The notes below the pieces were generated by a model. The model was not told the DNA's origin. It saw nothing but the letters and a program-made list of their open reading frames with translations, and made no database searches. From NCBI RefSeq assembly GCF_021730395.1, contig NC_069363.1, positions 57,531,001-57,595,000 on the forward strand: a stretch of 64,000 bases of DNA. Reading direction: 5' to 3'. The stretch comes from Mercenaria mercenaria. Taxonomy: Eukaryota; Mollusca; Bivalvia; Venerida; Veneridae. Both the position numbers and the translations under genes were made by a program. Shown piece after piece: positions 10,625 to 23,189 of the stretch. Position 1 is the stretch's first letter, and every line of letters starts with the position of its first letter.

Positions 10625-12257
10625 TACACGTTTGCAGAGGCTAAGCGTACACAGTAACACATACGGTTGCAATAAAAACAACATGGAAGAAACAAACGGA
10701 CGCATGCTAATTACCTAAAAGCAATAAATCCGGATAGTTAAATTCGGTTAGTTAAATTTTATTTCTGAAACGCGAATGTCCCAACCAAGTCGCATTTCAT
10801 GGCAAAAACTGGTTCAAAGAATTTTATGAATTAGATACTCTCAATGGTGAAGAAAATCGATCACTATCAGGGTCTTCTGATAATGAATCTGCCGTTCTAG
10901 TAAATTTACAAGTTTTAATCTTTGCAATGCCAAGCGTATGATAAATTTCACCGTTTTGACCTCACAACTTTATAATATCCTTAGAATTCATATTATGCAG
11001 TAAGTCAAGTTAGTGCGACTTAAAGTGAGCAATTAAATTTGTCTAATTCACTGCAAAACATTAACTTTGTGACAGATCAAACATTATTTTTAATAACAAA
11101 GTAACAAACTTGACAAAACTTCTTCTCAGAGTGATATATCTCGTACCATGTTACCTCACTTGCACCGAAAGAATTTGGTGAATTTGTCAAATTTAATGAT
11201 ATCCCATAGCTAAATATATGTTCACGTGAAGTTAGAAATAGATACATCTTAAGCAAAGGCTCTACTCATTAATTTGAATTTATTATTTTAAGCTTTGTCA
11301 AGAAAGTCGGAGAAAGATATAACCGGTGTCACTCGGTACAGTGTCATTTCCTCTTTCCGCATCTCCTTGAAACCACTGACATCACCTTACCTGATCCTGT
11401 ACAGGGTATATCTTTTGCAAGAACCCAATTAACTATTTCGTCTGCTACTGCATTGCGACCTTAACTGGTACTTTCAGCGGTATTTGATGTCTACATACTT
11501 TTTCAAAAACTGTACAAAAAGAAACCGATCGTCCACCAGCATACATGTATATCAAACTATATAAAGCTTGACCCCACTAAAACATGTTAAAGTTCAATTA
11601 GATAAATTGAAAGCAAAGCAAACAAATATAGGAAAACAGCTGAACTTTTGCAAAATCTAATACAACAGAAAAAAACACTAATGAACACTGATGGGTGTTT
11701 TCCACCATGTTCCAAACTTATAAGACACTTATGCCCCCACCCCCAGGTGAATCTTAATACACGCCAAGGTAACGAAAGGCACGATATGTAATAAATTCTG
11801 TAAGAATGGAATCAACGAGAACGCTTCAAGTAGACACGGTTTGTCTGTGGGGGGATGTGGCACTAAGACACAATAAAGTAAAAATGATTTATTTTGGTTA
11901 AGGTTAATAAAAGGGTGGATGAGGTTTCCTCTTTGATTGTGCCTGACGGAACAGGTGGAGGACTCTATGACAGGTAGTTCTTAAATCCGACCGGGACTAA
12001 GCTATTTTGATTTCTGTCTTCTGGCCTGTTTCGTCGGGCCCTTAAGGGTGTTCTTCTGTCTTCTGCAAAGGCATTGAGTACATGTGTTTTAGGTTTATAA
12101 GGATTGCTTTTTATATAAATATACTAAAGTATTTTTGTGTTTTACATAACATGCCTTCTATTGCCATTGCGTATGTTAGGGTTTCACCTGGCGGGTATAC
12201 CTTTACTTACACTGTCTTGTGATTTTGGAACATGATGGGGGTAACAGTGAGGTTAGG
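10625..12257. other. Unassigned spacer
   Basis: No supportable gene. A stretch at about 11930-12070 (AGGTGGAGGACTCT, GTTTCGTCGGGCCC) has more balanced composition and may be a decayed element, which I cannot name. Confidence 0.4.
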
Positions 12258-12430
12258 TGCATCATAAACTGGTTCAAGCTCCCAAGTGGTGGTTTTTGCC
12301 ACTGACCATTCCAAGGAGGTGCCCCACTGTGTTCCTTTATTTGTTCGTTTTGTCCTAGGGTGTTTGCTTTGTTTGGGAGTGTGTGTTGGTATGTTTGCTT
12401 TGTGTGAGACTGTGTGTGTGTGTTATTTCT
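12258..12430 (+). repeat. GT-rich interspersed repeat family, copy 1 (3' truncated)
   Basis: It begins CATAAACTGGTTCAAGCTCC, then TTTTTGCCACTGACCATTCC, GTGCCCCACTGTGTTCC and a GTGTGTTGG-rich segment, and stops early. Other copies are at 12734, 33186, 36694 and, inverted, 38766. The family is about 230-250 bp and non-coding. It could be a SINE or the 3' end of a LINE; I see no clear tRNA head. Confidence 0.75.
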
Positions 12431-12733
12431 GTGGGAAATTTATCCTTATTATTTCAACATAATCCATCCGACACAATCAAAGACGATGTGCGTCGAGCCA
12501 TAACACTGAGACCTAACATGTGACGGCGTCTTAAAATAATCGTTTAAGAATTGTTTTACAGTTTTATCAACTAAAATCGGAAAATTGCCATGGTAGTGAT
12601 AACGATGGAACAGTCTATTTCCCAGTGTCTTGATGGTTAAAAGTGCAACTGCTTTTTTCTTGGCATTCGGATGCGAAATGTTTGGACCCAGATGCAAATA
12701 AACAATTGGACAATGTTTCATTGTAGTATGATT

Positions 12734-12985
12734 TGACCGGTTTAAGCTCCCCAGTTGTGATTTTGCCACTGACCATTTCAGGGCGGTGCCCCACTGTGTT
12801 CCACATTTGTTCGTTTTGTCCTCGCATGTTTGCTTAGTATGTGAGTGTGTACGTTGGTAGTGTGCACATCTGCGTGCTGTGAGTTTCGTTTTTTATTTTT
12901 TTTTACTTTTTGGGGGTGCAGGGGGGGTGCGTTTTTGGAACGTGGCATTCCCTATTTGATATTTATGGTGGTTTTCGTTCTCACT
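12734..12985 (+). repeat. GT-rich interspersed repeat family, copy 2
   Basis: A full-length-looking copy starting GACCGGTTTAAGCTCCCC and ending GGCATTCCCTATTTGATATT. It includes an extra T/G-rich expansion around 12890-12930 compared with other copies. Confidence 0.8.
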
Positions 12986-13553
12986 CATTTTAATCTCTTT
13001 TTTTATCAACATGAATGTATACCCTGCCAGAGCAGCACTTACTATAAAGCATATTTTAGTAGATTGCTAGGACTTTGCTCCACAGTGTAACAGAAATTTT
13101 AAGAAAAGTCCGTGAAAGAATCGTTTGAAACAGTATCTTTGACAGCATTATAGCTTTTGTTTTAAACTGGCAGGTATTTGTTACAAAATTAAACATACAG
13201 AGTTATCTTTACATTAATTATTTTTAATACTGATTTCAGTACATGGTATTTAGCCAATGTTCACAGTTTGTATCTCTTCAGCGATTATACATGTATGACC
13301 TTAGTGCTTCAATTTGCCGTAAAATCCAACTCGCTCACAAACACAGCTTATGATTACGGTAGCTATGCGGGCGTTTATTGGTAACATGTCTATTACGTTT
13401 AATAAACTTTCCGTATTACTGCCGAAGTATTTGAGAAATGTTTATCCCAAAAGATATTGTACGAGGTAGAATCCCCTTCTAAACGAGGGAATTTACAATA
13501 ACTCTTAATATTATAAATTTTATATGAATAATATCATTCGTTAGAAAGAGATG
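12986..13553. other. Spacer with a SINE-tail fragment
   Basis: The only item recognised is a tail fragment at about 13281-13344 (TATGACCTTAGTGC, then TTTGCCGTAAAATCCAACTC), related to 6042-6106. The rest is unassigned. Confidence 0.5.
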
Positions 13554-13799
13554 CTAATCCAAAGAAACTTTGACATCTGTAAAGCGGTTTGACATTCACT
13601 TGAATAGTACTAACTCTTTATGTAAACAAACTGCGCGCTAACTAAAATATATATATAATTGGAGAGGTCCGACTTTCTAATCCAAAGAAACTTTGACATC
13701 TGTAAAGCGGTTCGACATTCACTTGAATAGTACTAACTCTTTATGTAAACAAACTGCGCGCTAACTAAAATATATATATAATTGGAGAGGTCCGACTTT
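13554..13799. repeat. 123-bp tandem duplication
   Basis: Two head-to-tail copies (13554-13676 and 13677-13799) are nearly identical, differing at GCGGTTTGAC against GCGGTTCGAC. Both contain CTGCGCGCTAAC and an (AT)n run. The identity points to a recent local duplication. Confidence 0.93.
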
Positions 13800-13802
13800 C
13801 TA

Positions 13803-15269
13803 CATCTCGGTTAAGGGTGTATATATACTTTACTTGTTTGAAATATATCTTACAAAAAACTCCTTAACTTTAAGTTTTCAAAAGATTTCTTCTTAATCAA
13901 AATCAATGCGGAAACACAGGACATTAAGTGGAAAGTTTACCTTAAACAGATGTTTCTGGTATAACCTTTCAAAATTATCAAGATATTGAAATCGTACTCC
14001 TATAGACCTTTTTAAATGCCTTCAACTGTATTGATATTTTCAAGTTGAAAAAAACACGCCTGGTATTTTAGTAAATGTTAAAGATAAACATATGATATAA
14101 CTATGTGTACGTGTTGTGAATTTCAATTAAGGCGTAATTACTGTAGGCTTTTTATAAATTGCAATAGTGAAAATTTTGTAGTATTTGTTATGTCAATAAA
14201 TCACTTTATCCACCGGTATGCAAGCAAACATTTAATGTATAAGATAAATTCATTCCCTTACTGTTTAATTTAATATAAAGCTTTTATTATCATTCGTATC
14301 ATCTATAATAACGTAAACCAAGAAAGCATGGCATTTATGACCATCTAAGTGCGTGTTTTTGCAGATAAACGTCTTTGATAAAAACTGTGCTATGTTAAGA
14401 TGGACTTGTATGTCTTTGAGCAAGGGATCTGTGGCGATACATTTCACATTGCCTGCCGGCGACTTCACTACAATTCACAAAGACATGATTGTCTTAAATT
14501 AGCATAAACATTTAATAATGATACCTTGTAAAGTATATAACTGGCATATTGTTTAAGGAGATTAACCTTGAATATTTTAATAAAAGAGAATTCCATAGGG
14601 CCATTGTAGAAAACTTACATGCTAATTTGAATGAAATATAATAAATAAGACATTTACACCACTGAATTATTTTCGTAGATTGGCTATTCATTTGTTTTAT
14701 GTTTTCTTTATTACCTTTTTGAAAGCTATATTTGTTTTCCTGTTTACAAAAAATTCTCTCTTGACTTTAAAAATATTTAACCTTGTACAAAAATGATAAT
14801 AATATATGTTGATCCACATCCATGACATTGTTCTATAAACCCTTTGTTTTATTATTACAAGTCTGGGTTAATCACATTTAAGTTTTTTTCTGTGGTTTTT
14901 AACCATCCACCATAGCTTGTCCATTTAACGTATCGTGCATAATAAGGGAGGGAAGATGTTATTTCGTGAAAAGTGTAGAAGTAATGTAGCACTTCAACTC
15001 TACACACTGAAAACCATTTATAAATTTAAACATACTAATCTCTAGATTTCTGAGTTTTAACAGCTGGCTTAATTATTCTTCAAGCTGTTCTTAAAAAGTT
15101 TGTAGCTAAATCTTTGTCGACGATTTCCTGAATAGTTCATTCAAAAGTTGCAATTCAATTTCAGGTTGAGCTATAAGTATAGATAGATGATCTGACGTCC
15201 GTCGTTCGCAAAAGTTTCGTTAACACTCTAGAGTTAACTCTAGAGTTAACAATTGCAGCCTAATCTTAA
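13803..15269. other. Unassigned AT-rich spacer
   Basis: Nothing recognised. A short exact repeat CTCTAGAGTTAA occurs twice in tandem at about 15225-15250, just before the next array. Confidence 0.5.
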
Positions 15270-16230
15270 TGAAACTGATTGAATATTTGTCTGACGCATA
15301 TGAAACTAGGTCATTTGAGGTCAAAAACTAGGTCAAATCATAATCAAACTTTGTTATCACTATATCAGAATAAAATCTATGTCAGTTTAGAAACTGTCAT
15401 CTGGAGTCGAAAAGTGGGTCAATAGGACAAATAATAGAACACCTCATTAACTTTCCCGGCCATATCTTCTACCTGTTCTATATAAAATCTGGTCAGAATG
15501 TTTGTCTTAAAAATTTAGTCCAAGTCTGTAACTGAGTTATTTTGGGTCAAAGACTAGGTCAATAGGACATATCGTAGAGAAACCTTGGTAATACTCTAAA
15601 GGACTTACTTTCTACTTTCTTTGTAAAAAAACAAGGCCAGTGTGTTTGTCTATATGATATCCAGGTCAAGTTTGAAACTAGAACATCTTGAGTCAGAAAC
15701 TAGGTCATTAAGTTAAAACATAAAATAATTTGTTTACAGTAGTACTTAAGGCCATATTTTCTACTTAATCTGTACGAAACCTAGTCATAACGGTTGTCCT
15801 TGTAAAATTTAAGGCCCATTTCAAACTAAGTCATCTTCATAATTTAGGTCTCTATGTCAAATCATAGAAAAATCTTGTAAACAATCTACGGGCCATATTT
15901 TCTACTTGATCATTCTGAAACCTGGGCAAAATATTTGTCTTTATGAAATATAGGCAAAATTTGAATTTTGGTATTCTCGGGTCAAAATCTAGATCACAAG
16001 ATCATATCACAAATAAACACCGAAAACACTCGAGGGGTCATAGTTTTCTTTTTTTTCTACATGAAACTTCAGAGGGTGAAACTTAATTATCTGGGTTCAA
16101 GAAATAGGTTATAAGATAAGGTTAAATCATAGAAAAAGCTAAAGATCACACTAAAGGTCATATGTTTTACAAAAAATCTGGTCGGAATATTTGTCTAAAC
16201 GGCTAAGGCCATATTTTGAAGAAAAATTCA
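15270..16230. repeat. Degenerate ~145-bp tandem array
   Basis: Six or seven decayed units share GGCCATATTTTCTACTT, TCTGGTCAGAATGTTTGTC, AACTAGGTCA and GGTCAAAAACTAGGTCA. The landmark TCTACTT or GGCCATATT recurs near 15458, 15612, 15750, 15892, 16036 and 16150. Arrays of this composition look like the internal repeats of non-autonomous elements, but I cannot find element ends here. Confidence 0.75.
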
Positions 16231-17260
16231 AACAACACCAAATCATTGAAAGGAAGAGTTCTTTTACATGAACATTGAACACCAATCTACTGATATATAT
16301 AATTATATATATGCATTGAATTCAAGAAAAGACTGCATAAATGGGTCATATTTTTAACAGGACAACGCTTTTAAAAACACCATTTTCAAAGAACTGTTAC
16401 ATATCTTCGTTTTGACGTAATAAGAGCTGAAATTTCACATAACAAGGTTAAAATGCGATTGTTTAATTTTATTTCTTCACAAATGACATTCATTTTTTAC
16501 AGGGGGAACTTGCTTTTGGAGAAAGTTTTGCACATACGTAGCTAGCGAGACTGGTTCCTTGTATGTGGCAGATATACTAAATCAAAGAAGATTTCATAGA
16601 CATGTTGATTTAAAAGCAAACACTTTATTAGATTATATATTTTTGTTCATTTTCACATAATTGTAGAATCGTAGGAAAATATTTCAACTGAAAATTGGTA
16701 GTTCAAACAAATGATGAAGGTTATCTTCTAAATGTAGTTACGGATGTCGCAAAAATGGCGACCGTTGCTGTCGCTTTGTCACAAAATTTCCTACGTGACA
16801 TATATCCTATAAACAGAGATGTATGATGTCATTGAATAGAATAAGAACATACTATGACGTTTGAGTTAGAAAGTATCAGGTATGTAAAGAATGTTTAACC
16901 AAATAAACATCAAATGTCATCATACATTAAAATGAAACTGAAGTAGATATTTATGCACTAATTTGAATAAAAGACAAATGGAAAGGAAATTAGAAATATA
17001 ATGTAAATATAAGAATGAAATTACTTTTTCGGATTTCATGAGAAATAAATTGGCAAATTAACCATGCATCGCTAGTGCAATTCGTTGATCTGCAGATCAT
17101 ATTCTGTCGTTCATTTCGCTTGAGCTCCGAAGTACCGGAAATAATGCTCGGATGATTTCCTTAAAGCTTTGAAGCCGCCATTTGACAGTGTGACTAAAAT
17201 TAGAAAAAAAGTAAAACTATCGGTTGGCAACCACGACATAAATGAAAAGGTTGCATATTC
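16231..17260. other. Unassigned spacer
   Basis: AT-rich; no gene or element recognised. Confidence 0.5.
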
Positions 17261-17336
17261 GGTTTGATTGAGTCTGTTCATGGACGGTAGTGAAAATGCA
17301 AGATACCGTCCACCTACTCTAGCCCCGGGTTGAGCG
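17261..17336 (+). repeat. ~76-bp dispersed repeat with internal hairpin, copy 1
   Basis: It reads GGTTTGATTGAGTCTGTTCA, then GGACGGTAGT, ATACCGTCC and TAGCCCCGGGTTG. GGACGGTA and TACCGTCC form a small stem. A second copy is at 39591-39666 in the same orientation. The family is unknown. Confidence 0.7.
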
Positions 17337-18367
17337 GGTTAAAACCTAACTAATCAAACGCGTTGAATTTAGGTGTGAAGTTAGTAAACATGTATAACCC
17401 ACATTCTGTCCTCTTTACTAAGTGTATTGCGGCATCTTTATTTGTAACTTAATTTTGTCAGTTCAGTTTGATATGTTATTTATATTTGTTTAATATGGTA
17501 CACCCTTTCCCTTTCATCAGTTTTATACCATTATATCTTATGTATGGTATATGAAACAAATAATCTGTTTTGTTTTCCAGATTAAGAGTAAAGAGTCGAT
17601 TTGTGGCTCGGTTTGACGTGTGTGGTATCTGTTTCGTTACTGGTGCAGGTCAGTTATTCGGTTAAAATATGCTTTTGTGGTGTAGCCGACTGAAGTCCCA
17701 AGTTAATAGATAGTAATTTTGCCATTTTTGCAAATTTTTGCTTTAATTACACTTTTTTTGCTGCTAGAACGTAATCGAACTGCAGTGGGATGGTTTTCAG
17801 GTTTATTCTGGTCCGTCTTGACGGGTCGCTATTACAACAGGATTTTGTTTATAAACAACAAATAAGACCGGCGCTTTCGAATCCCAAGGAGGCTTTTTCC
17901 CTTGCTTTCTGTGCGAGTGATTGCAAATGCATTAGCAAGCTGAGAACCAGCTATAGCAACCCAAAGTGACTCTTTCTAAATGAAAAGATTTTTTTTTCCT
18001 TTTTGCATAACTGCTCGATGGTATACCAGTGTGTGTACTTCATAAATTTTTCAGACTCAGTTATGCTATATATATTAGCCTAATAAACGAGCCGTTGAAT
18101 AGCTTTTACAAAAAACTAACCTTGTATATAGCAAGTTTTGTAAATCGAAACCGAAACAAAGGATTTTTTGTTTGAATGACCTTTTACATAAAGCAGTATA
18201 ATTCGGGATTATAACATGTGTAAACTAGACAGAGTGCCACGAATCCTTTTCTTGACCGGGTGGTATGTCGGATTCTATAATAGTTATTCAGGAAAACTAT
18301 ACCTAGCTTCATACCAGATTTAAAATAGTACTTAAAGTCATGGCAAAAAGGATAGCAGCATGGCATG
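17337..18367. other. Unassigned spacer
   Basis: No supportable gene or repeat beyond simple T-rich runs. Confidence 0.5.
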
Positions 18368-18632
18368 GTTTTGTCTTACCTTTAATTGTTGATCAGATTA
18401 TATCCCCAAGCCGTCGGTGAAGTTCATTAAAATGGTACATACCATTTAAGCATCTCACCAATGGAGAAAGTGTTACATACATATTCGTTCACCTGTAACA
18501 TAACATAGATATATATTAATAGGGGTAAATAGTTGTCTATATCGGGCTTCGGATACAAAATTACTGATATATGATTCTTTTATCATAGAAAATCAAACAT
18601 AAATCATCGTCAAGAATTAATGCACGTTATAA
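18368..18632 (+). repeat. Old duplicated segment, copy 2 (no MITE)
   Basis: This is the counterpart of 3362-3935. At the position where the 3.6 kb copy carries the palindromic MITE, this copy runs from GATACAAAATTACTG to TAGAAAATCAAACAT without it. It therefore approximates the pre-insertion state. Confidence 0.7.
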
Positions 18633-18975
18633 GATGTACGAGTATTTAGATCTACCAGTAGTGTTAGGAATCGCGCTGTTTGTAGACAATCTTTCTACAA
18701 CATGTTTTGCCTTTTATTTCACATTATACTGTAATAGATGGTATCAAAAAGATAAAGGAAAACTGAAAAGGGAACGAAAGGGTTTATAATTGTACTTGTA
18801 TACAACAATTATCAATCTGCCAGCGGATACTCGTTTTATTAGGGAGTTAGATTTTGAAGATAATATACAAATATAGAATTTATGAAGTTCATACTTTTTT
18901 ATGTTTGCTAGCTTGTTACCATAAACAACGTATCTATAAAACCTTGAGCTATGAATACTCCAGTCCTAGTCACTA

Positions 18976-19802
18976 TCACGTTCTGATGGAACATTCAGCA
19001 TTTCTGGTTGTACTTTTAACATTCAGCTTTTTTGGAGGTTCACCTTTTCTGGTTAGACGTTCTGCCTTTTAGGTTGAGCGTTCAGCATTTCTTATTGGAC
19101 GTTCAGCAGCTCTTGGTTGGAACTTCAGCACTTCGGGTTGGACGTTAATTATTTCTAGTTCAGGGTGGCCGACCAACATGACTTTTCGGTATCGTACACA
19201 CGGGAAAATCGCTCGATTAGTGTGACACATATTTGTTTGTTTGTATTTTCTTATTACTTGATTGATTCGAATAAAATAAAAATGCGTCAGACAGAAAATG
19301 GAGTGCTTTCCTCGGCACAATTTTTTGTCAGTCTTTATCACTACTGTCTTCAAACACTAAGTCCAAATTCCAGTCTGTACGTTACATATACATTTGATCC
19401 ATGAAAAAAACATTTGGTTGAAGTGTTTAGAAAAAATGTATCAAGAATCTCTCTCTGACAGGCGCTTTGTGGCGAAGAAAGCACCAGTTTTGCTGTCCTC
19501 GTCGCTTTTTATTTTTTTAAAACCGGTCGAGTAATAAGGTAATTATAAGCAAAATTTTACCTGAATTGAGCGATTCCCCCCGTATGTACCATACCGAAAA
19601 GTCACGTGGGTTGGCCACCCTAAAAGTGGACGTTCAGTATTTCTGGTTGGACGTTCAGCATTTCTGATTAGACGTTCAACATTTCTGGTAAGGCGTTCAG
19701 CATTCCTGGTTGGACGCTCAACATTTCTGGTTGGAATTTCAGCATTTCTGATTTGATGTTCAGCATGTTCAATATTTTTGGTTGGACATTCAGCAGTTCC
19801 TC
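18976..19802. repeat. 21-bp minisatellite split by a MITE
   Basis: Imperfect units of GGTTGGACGTTCAGCATTTC occupy about 18976-19161 and 19622-19802, roughly eight on each side. The MITE at 19162-19621 interrupts the array. As the period is a multiple of three, the minus strand stays open and reads a heptapeptide of the form QPEMLNV. That frame looks like a consequence of the repeat, not a gene. Confidence 0.88.
19162..19621. mobile_element. 460-bp MITE with ~54-bp terminal inverted repeats
   Basis: The left TIR at 19162-19214 starts AGGGTGGCCGACC and runs through ACTTTTCGGTATCG to AAATCGCTC. The right TIR at 19568-19621 is its inverted complement, ending GGTTGGCCACCCT. The interior has no transposase. 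It sits inside the 21-bp minisatellite, so the insertion postdates that array. Target duplications are not clear and the superfamily is undecided. Confidence 0.9.
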
Positions 19803-20219
19803 AATGGTGGTTGAATTTTCCTGTTTGACCCTCAGTGCACCTGAAAATTCAGGTGATTTGATGGTAATATCAAGCCTCATTCCCTTAATTAACTTCAATC
19901 ATTTTGTAAAGAACAAATGTGAATCAACTGTATTACGATAAATTATTGAAATTTCACCAAAAAAAACATTTTGAACGAACAAAATTACGAGTGCTGCTAC
20001 AAATGTCACAAAGTAAAAGTAAAGTTTGTGTGTATTTTAAAAACGACTTTTCAGCAAAAAATGTATGTTTTTATTTTTTTTCACCCATCTCATTTTGTTT
20101 CATAAAATAGATAATTTACGGTTTAGTATTTCGAATCACTTGAGCTACGAGCGAAATAAAATTTTATATAAAAAATCCCAGTATATTAATTTACAAAATT
20201 CATGTTGACAATATAGTGT
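19803..20219. other. Unassigned spacer
   Basis: AT-rich; nothing recognised. Confidence 0.5.
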
Positions 20220-20505
20220 CGGGTAAAATCCCAGTTTTACATATTCTCGTGAAACACAACCGAGCAAGAGATGATTTCGGCTAGTATTACAACACCTGTG
20301 TCATATACGGCCATTTAGTCCTCATGTATTCCCCAATAAAGTGTCCCTTCTATTATGGAAGCTTTTTCATACGTATATTATTTTCAATTATTTGAAATAA
20401 ATTCGCAATTAACGTATTTGCGCTATATTTTGCACAAGATCAAATTCGTTCTTAACACCACGAATAACAGAAATATCATTTTCGAAATACCTTCAGCAAA
20501 TTTTT
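20220..20505 (+). repeat. Old duplicated segment, second pair, copy 2
   Basis: Counterpart of 7117-7405, sharing ACATATTCTCGTGAAACA and CTAGTATTACAACA among other blocks. Confidence 0.65.
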
Positions 20506-21851
20506 GAAAGAAATGTATAATATAAATTTACTCGTGTGCCTTAAATATCTGTATTCGTCTCACATGACTATCTTATGTATATTTCGTATTTTTGTCGGCA
20601 GAACAATGAGAAATCAGTTATTCCTTGGGTCAACATATCTTTTATCGCAGTTTGTGTACATTTCCACCAGTCTTGATCTACATATTCCTAAAACATAACA
20701 ACAGCTCCACAAAGCGGGGCAATTTACACCCCAAGTTCCAGGTCATAAGAAGAGGAAGTAATATATAAAGATGTATTTTGGTGTGTGTGCGTGGTGTGTG
20801 AAGGAGATGTAATGTGGCAGTTGATGGGTAAATTGGCGGCGACGGTGATGGAATACTAAGGCACAAGATACTGAATGACTGTTTTATTTAGTTTTTTTTA
20901 CTAATGCGGAGCCACCTTTATTCCAAGTTTAAATTCAATACCTGCGAATAGGTTTGAAGTCGTGCTGCGGACGCAAAATACAAAAGGACAGATATGAACT
21001 CAATTTGTGACCTCGACCTTTGACCTACCGACCAAGTTCATATGCATTGAACATCATTTTATTGCCACCTACCTAAGTCAATGCCTTACTGGTATGCTCC
21101 GGACAGAAATATGAGGGTCCAATTCGACCTTTGAGCTCTCTTTTAGTCTACTAACCTGGTTAATGCGACCTGCCATTAGAGGATGGATAGACGCACGTGC
21201 TATCACTCAATGTCCGTTTTTCCAAAACGAGCGTATAGAAAGACTGACTGCCAAAATGGCATTTGATAGAACCATACTGGTAGAATAATCCAGAGGAAAA
21301 TGTCGGTACACAACGGTACCTTTTTAAGTACGAGACATATTTATGCGACGCACTTATAATATTTTCATCAAGACAGTGACCTTTTCCTAAACACTAGTAT
21401 TACAGGATAGAAACTGAATGCATTTGAATTAAAAACTGAAAGATAATTGGAGAGACCCAAGCTAGATTTCGCAAATTATGTAGTATCGTATTATACAACA
21501 CATAAAAACATAAATTTCGATTCAGCACCTGCATTATAAACAAACCGTGCCCCCTAAAGGGTTGGACTAGTGACAGCATGAGCTCTCTAAACTCTACTAT
21601 GTATTTGAAGTTAATCGCAGAGAACATTCAGTTTTACTGGGATAGTCGCAGCTAGGGGATGTGAGAGGTGTTGCACATTTCTTTACAACTCATGAACATT
21701 CTCAATCAATCAAACCAAATCGGCTACTATTTTGCTTGGTGGCATTCTACACTTCCAAAGGATCGTCTAATGTATTTTATGACTTTTTCCTTCGTAGTTG
21801 GAAATAAAGACATACGTTGTCCTGAAGGAACAATTTAAACTGAAAATGATT
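20506..21851. other. Unassigned spacer
   Basis: No supportable gene. A weak match to 2960-3030 is seen at about 21720-21790. Confidence 0.45.
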
Positions 21852-22095
21852 TGAGCCGCACTATGAGAAAACCAACATAGTGCATTTGCGACCAGCATGG
21901 ATCCAGACCAGCCTGCGCATCCGCATTCGCACAGTCTGGTTAGGACTCCATGCTGTCCGCTAACGGTTTCTCAAATTGCAATAGGCTTTGAAAGCGGACA
22001 GCATGGCTCCTGACCAGATTGCGCGGATGCGCATGCTGGTCTGGATCCATGCTGGTAGCAAATGCACTATGTTGGTTTTCTCATGGTGCGGCTCA
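21852..22095. mobile_element. Palindromic foldback MITE, copy 2 of 4
   Basis: Same family as 3642-3878: it starts TGAGCCGCACTATGAG and ends CTCATGGTGCGGCTCA. It carries a small local duplication (GCGCATCCGCATTCGC) that makes it slightly longer than the others. Confidence 0.92.
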
Positions 22096-23189
22096 ATTTT
22101 ACCTATTGTTACAAACGTTGGTGAAATAAAACAGCGTTTGGTTGTATGCATTTATGTAAATAAATGCAAAATATTACAGATATTCTGCTTACGTGTCATC
22201 CAATATTTTTAAATATTACATCAACATTTGTATAATGCATTAAATATTCTAAACGCTGATGGTTATATTAATTAAATTGAACAGAAAAATAAGTACAAAC
22301 ATGAATAAAAGTAAAATTATCTGGTAATCTTAAAATAATTATTTTGCACCCATTAACGTCGACCCATCACGACACTGACGCTAGGAAAAGTAAAATATGA
22401 TAAAATAAGCTAATTTAAGTAAACTTTTGATTCTTTTATTATAAGGCGTATGTTGCACACGATGACAGTATGAAAACAAATTTTAGCTTAGAAAGAAGAA
22501 CATGAATAAGAACACAAGTTGTCATTGTACTCGTCTGCATTTGGGAATCATTCCCTGAACAATACAACTGCAAAAACTGAATTTAATGAAAGGATAAAAC
22601 CAAAATTATAGGATGTACTACGCGGTCCTTTGATGTCGTTGAAAATTGCAATTATCAGATTGACTCTACTTCTTGCCGCCTTTAAATTGAAAAAAGGGAC
22701 AAAACATTTGTTTTGAACATAAATAGAAATAAATGAAAGCATTTTCAAAAGTTTATAAAATTTGAATTATACTTTAAGTTTATATTTTATATTGATTGAC
22801 ATGATTTGATATTTTATATGTAGATCAGACATCGTTTAGTTTTTGAAGTCACAATTTAAACTGATTTTCTAAATAAATCATGCATATAAAAATAAAAGTT
22901 TGAACGTATCATTCTTTATCATTATTACAGTTGAATATTCCAAAAATTATTTAATATTCGAATTGCATTACGGCATTAAAACACCGAAGTAAACAGACGC
23001 TTTGTCGTCGTTAATAATTGATAAAATAATGTGACTTAGTACTGTTACTATAGTTGTATGTATTGAAGAACACGGTAGTTGTATGTAATTCTACTTCTAC
23101 CACTTTATGGCCAACATCAACAAATTGATAATACTTCCATTTTAGGTATGCGCGAGAAAAGAAAGAATACAGTGTTAAGATATGTGCAA
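22096..23189. other. Unassigned spacer
   Basis: AT-rich; nothing recognised. Confidence 0.5.

Noticed and set aside
12845-13090. Cysteine-rich small protein frame
   Set aside because: The frame is a by-product of the GT-rich repeat; similar frames occur in its other copies.
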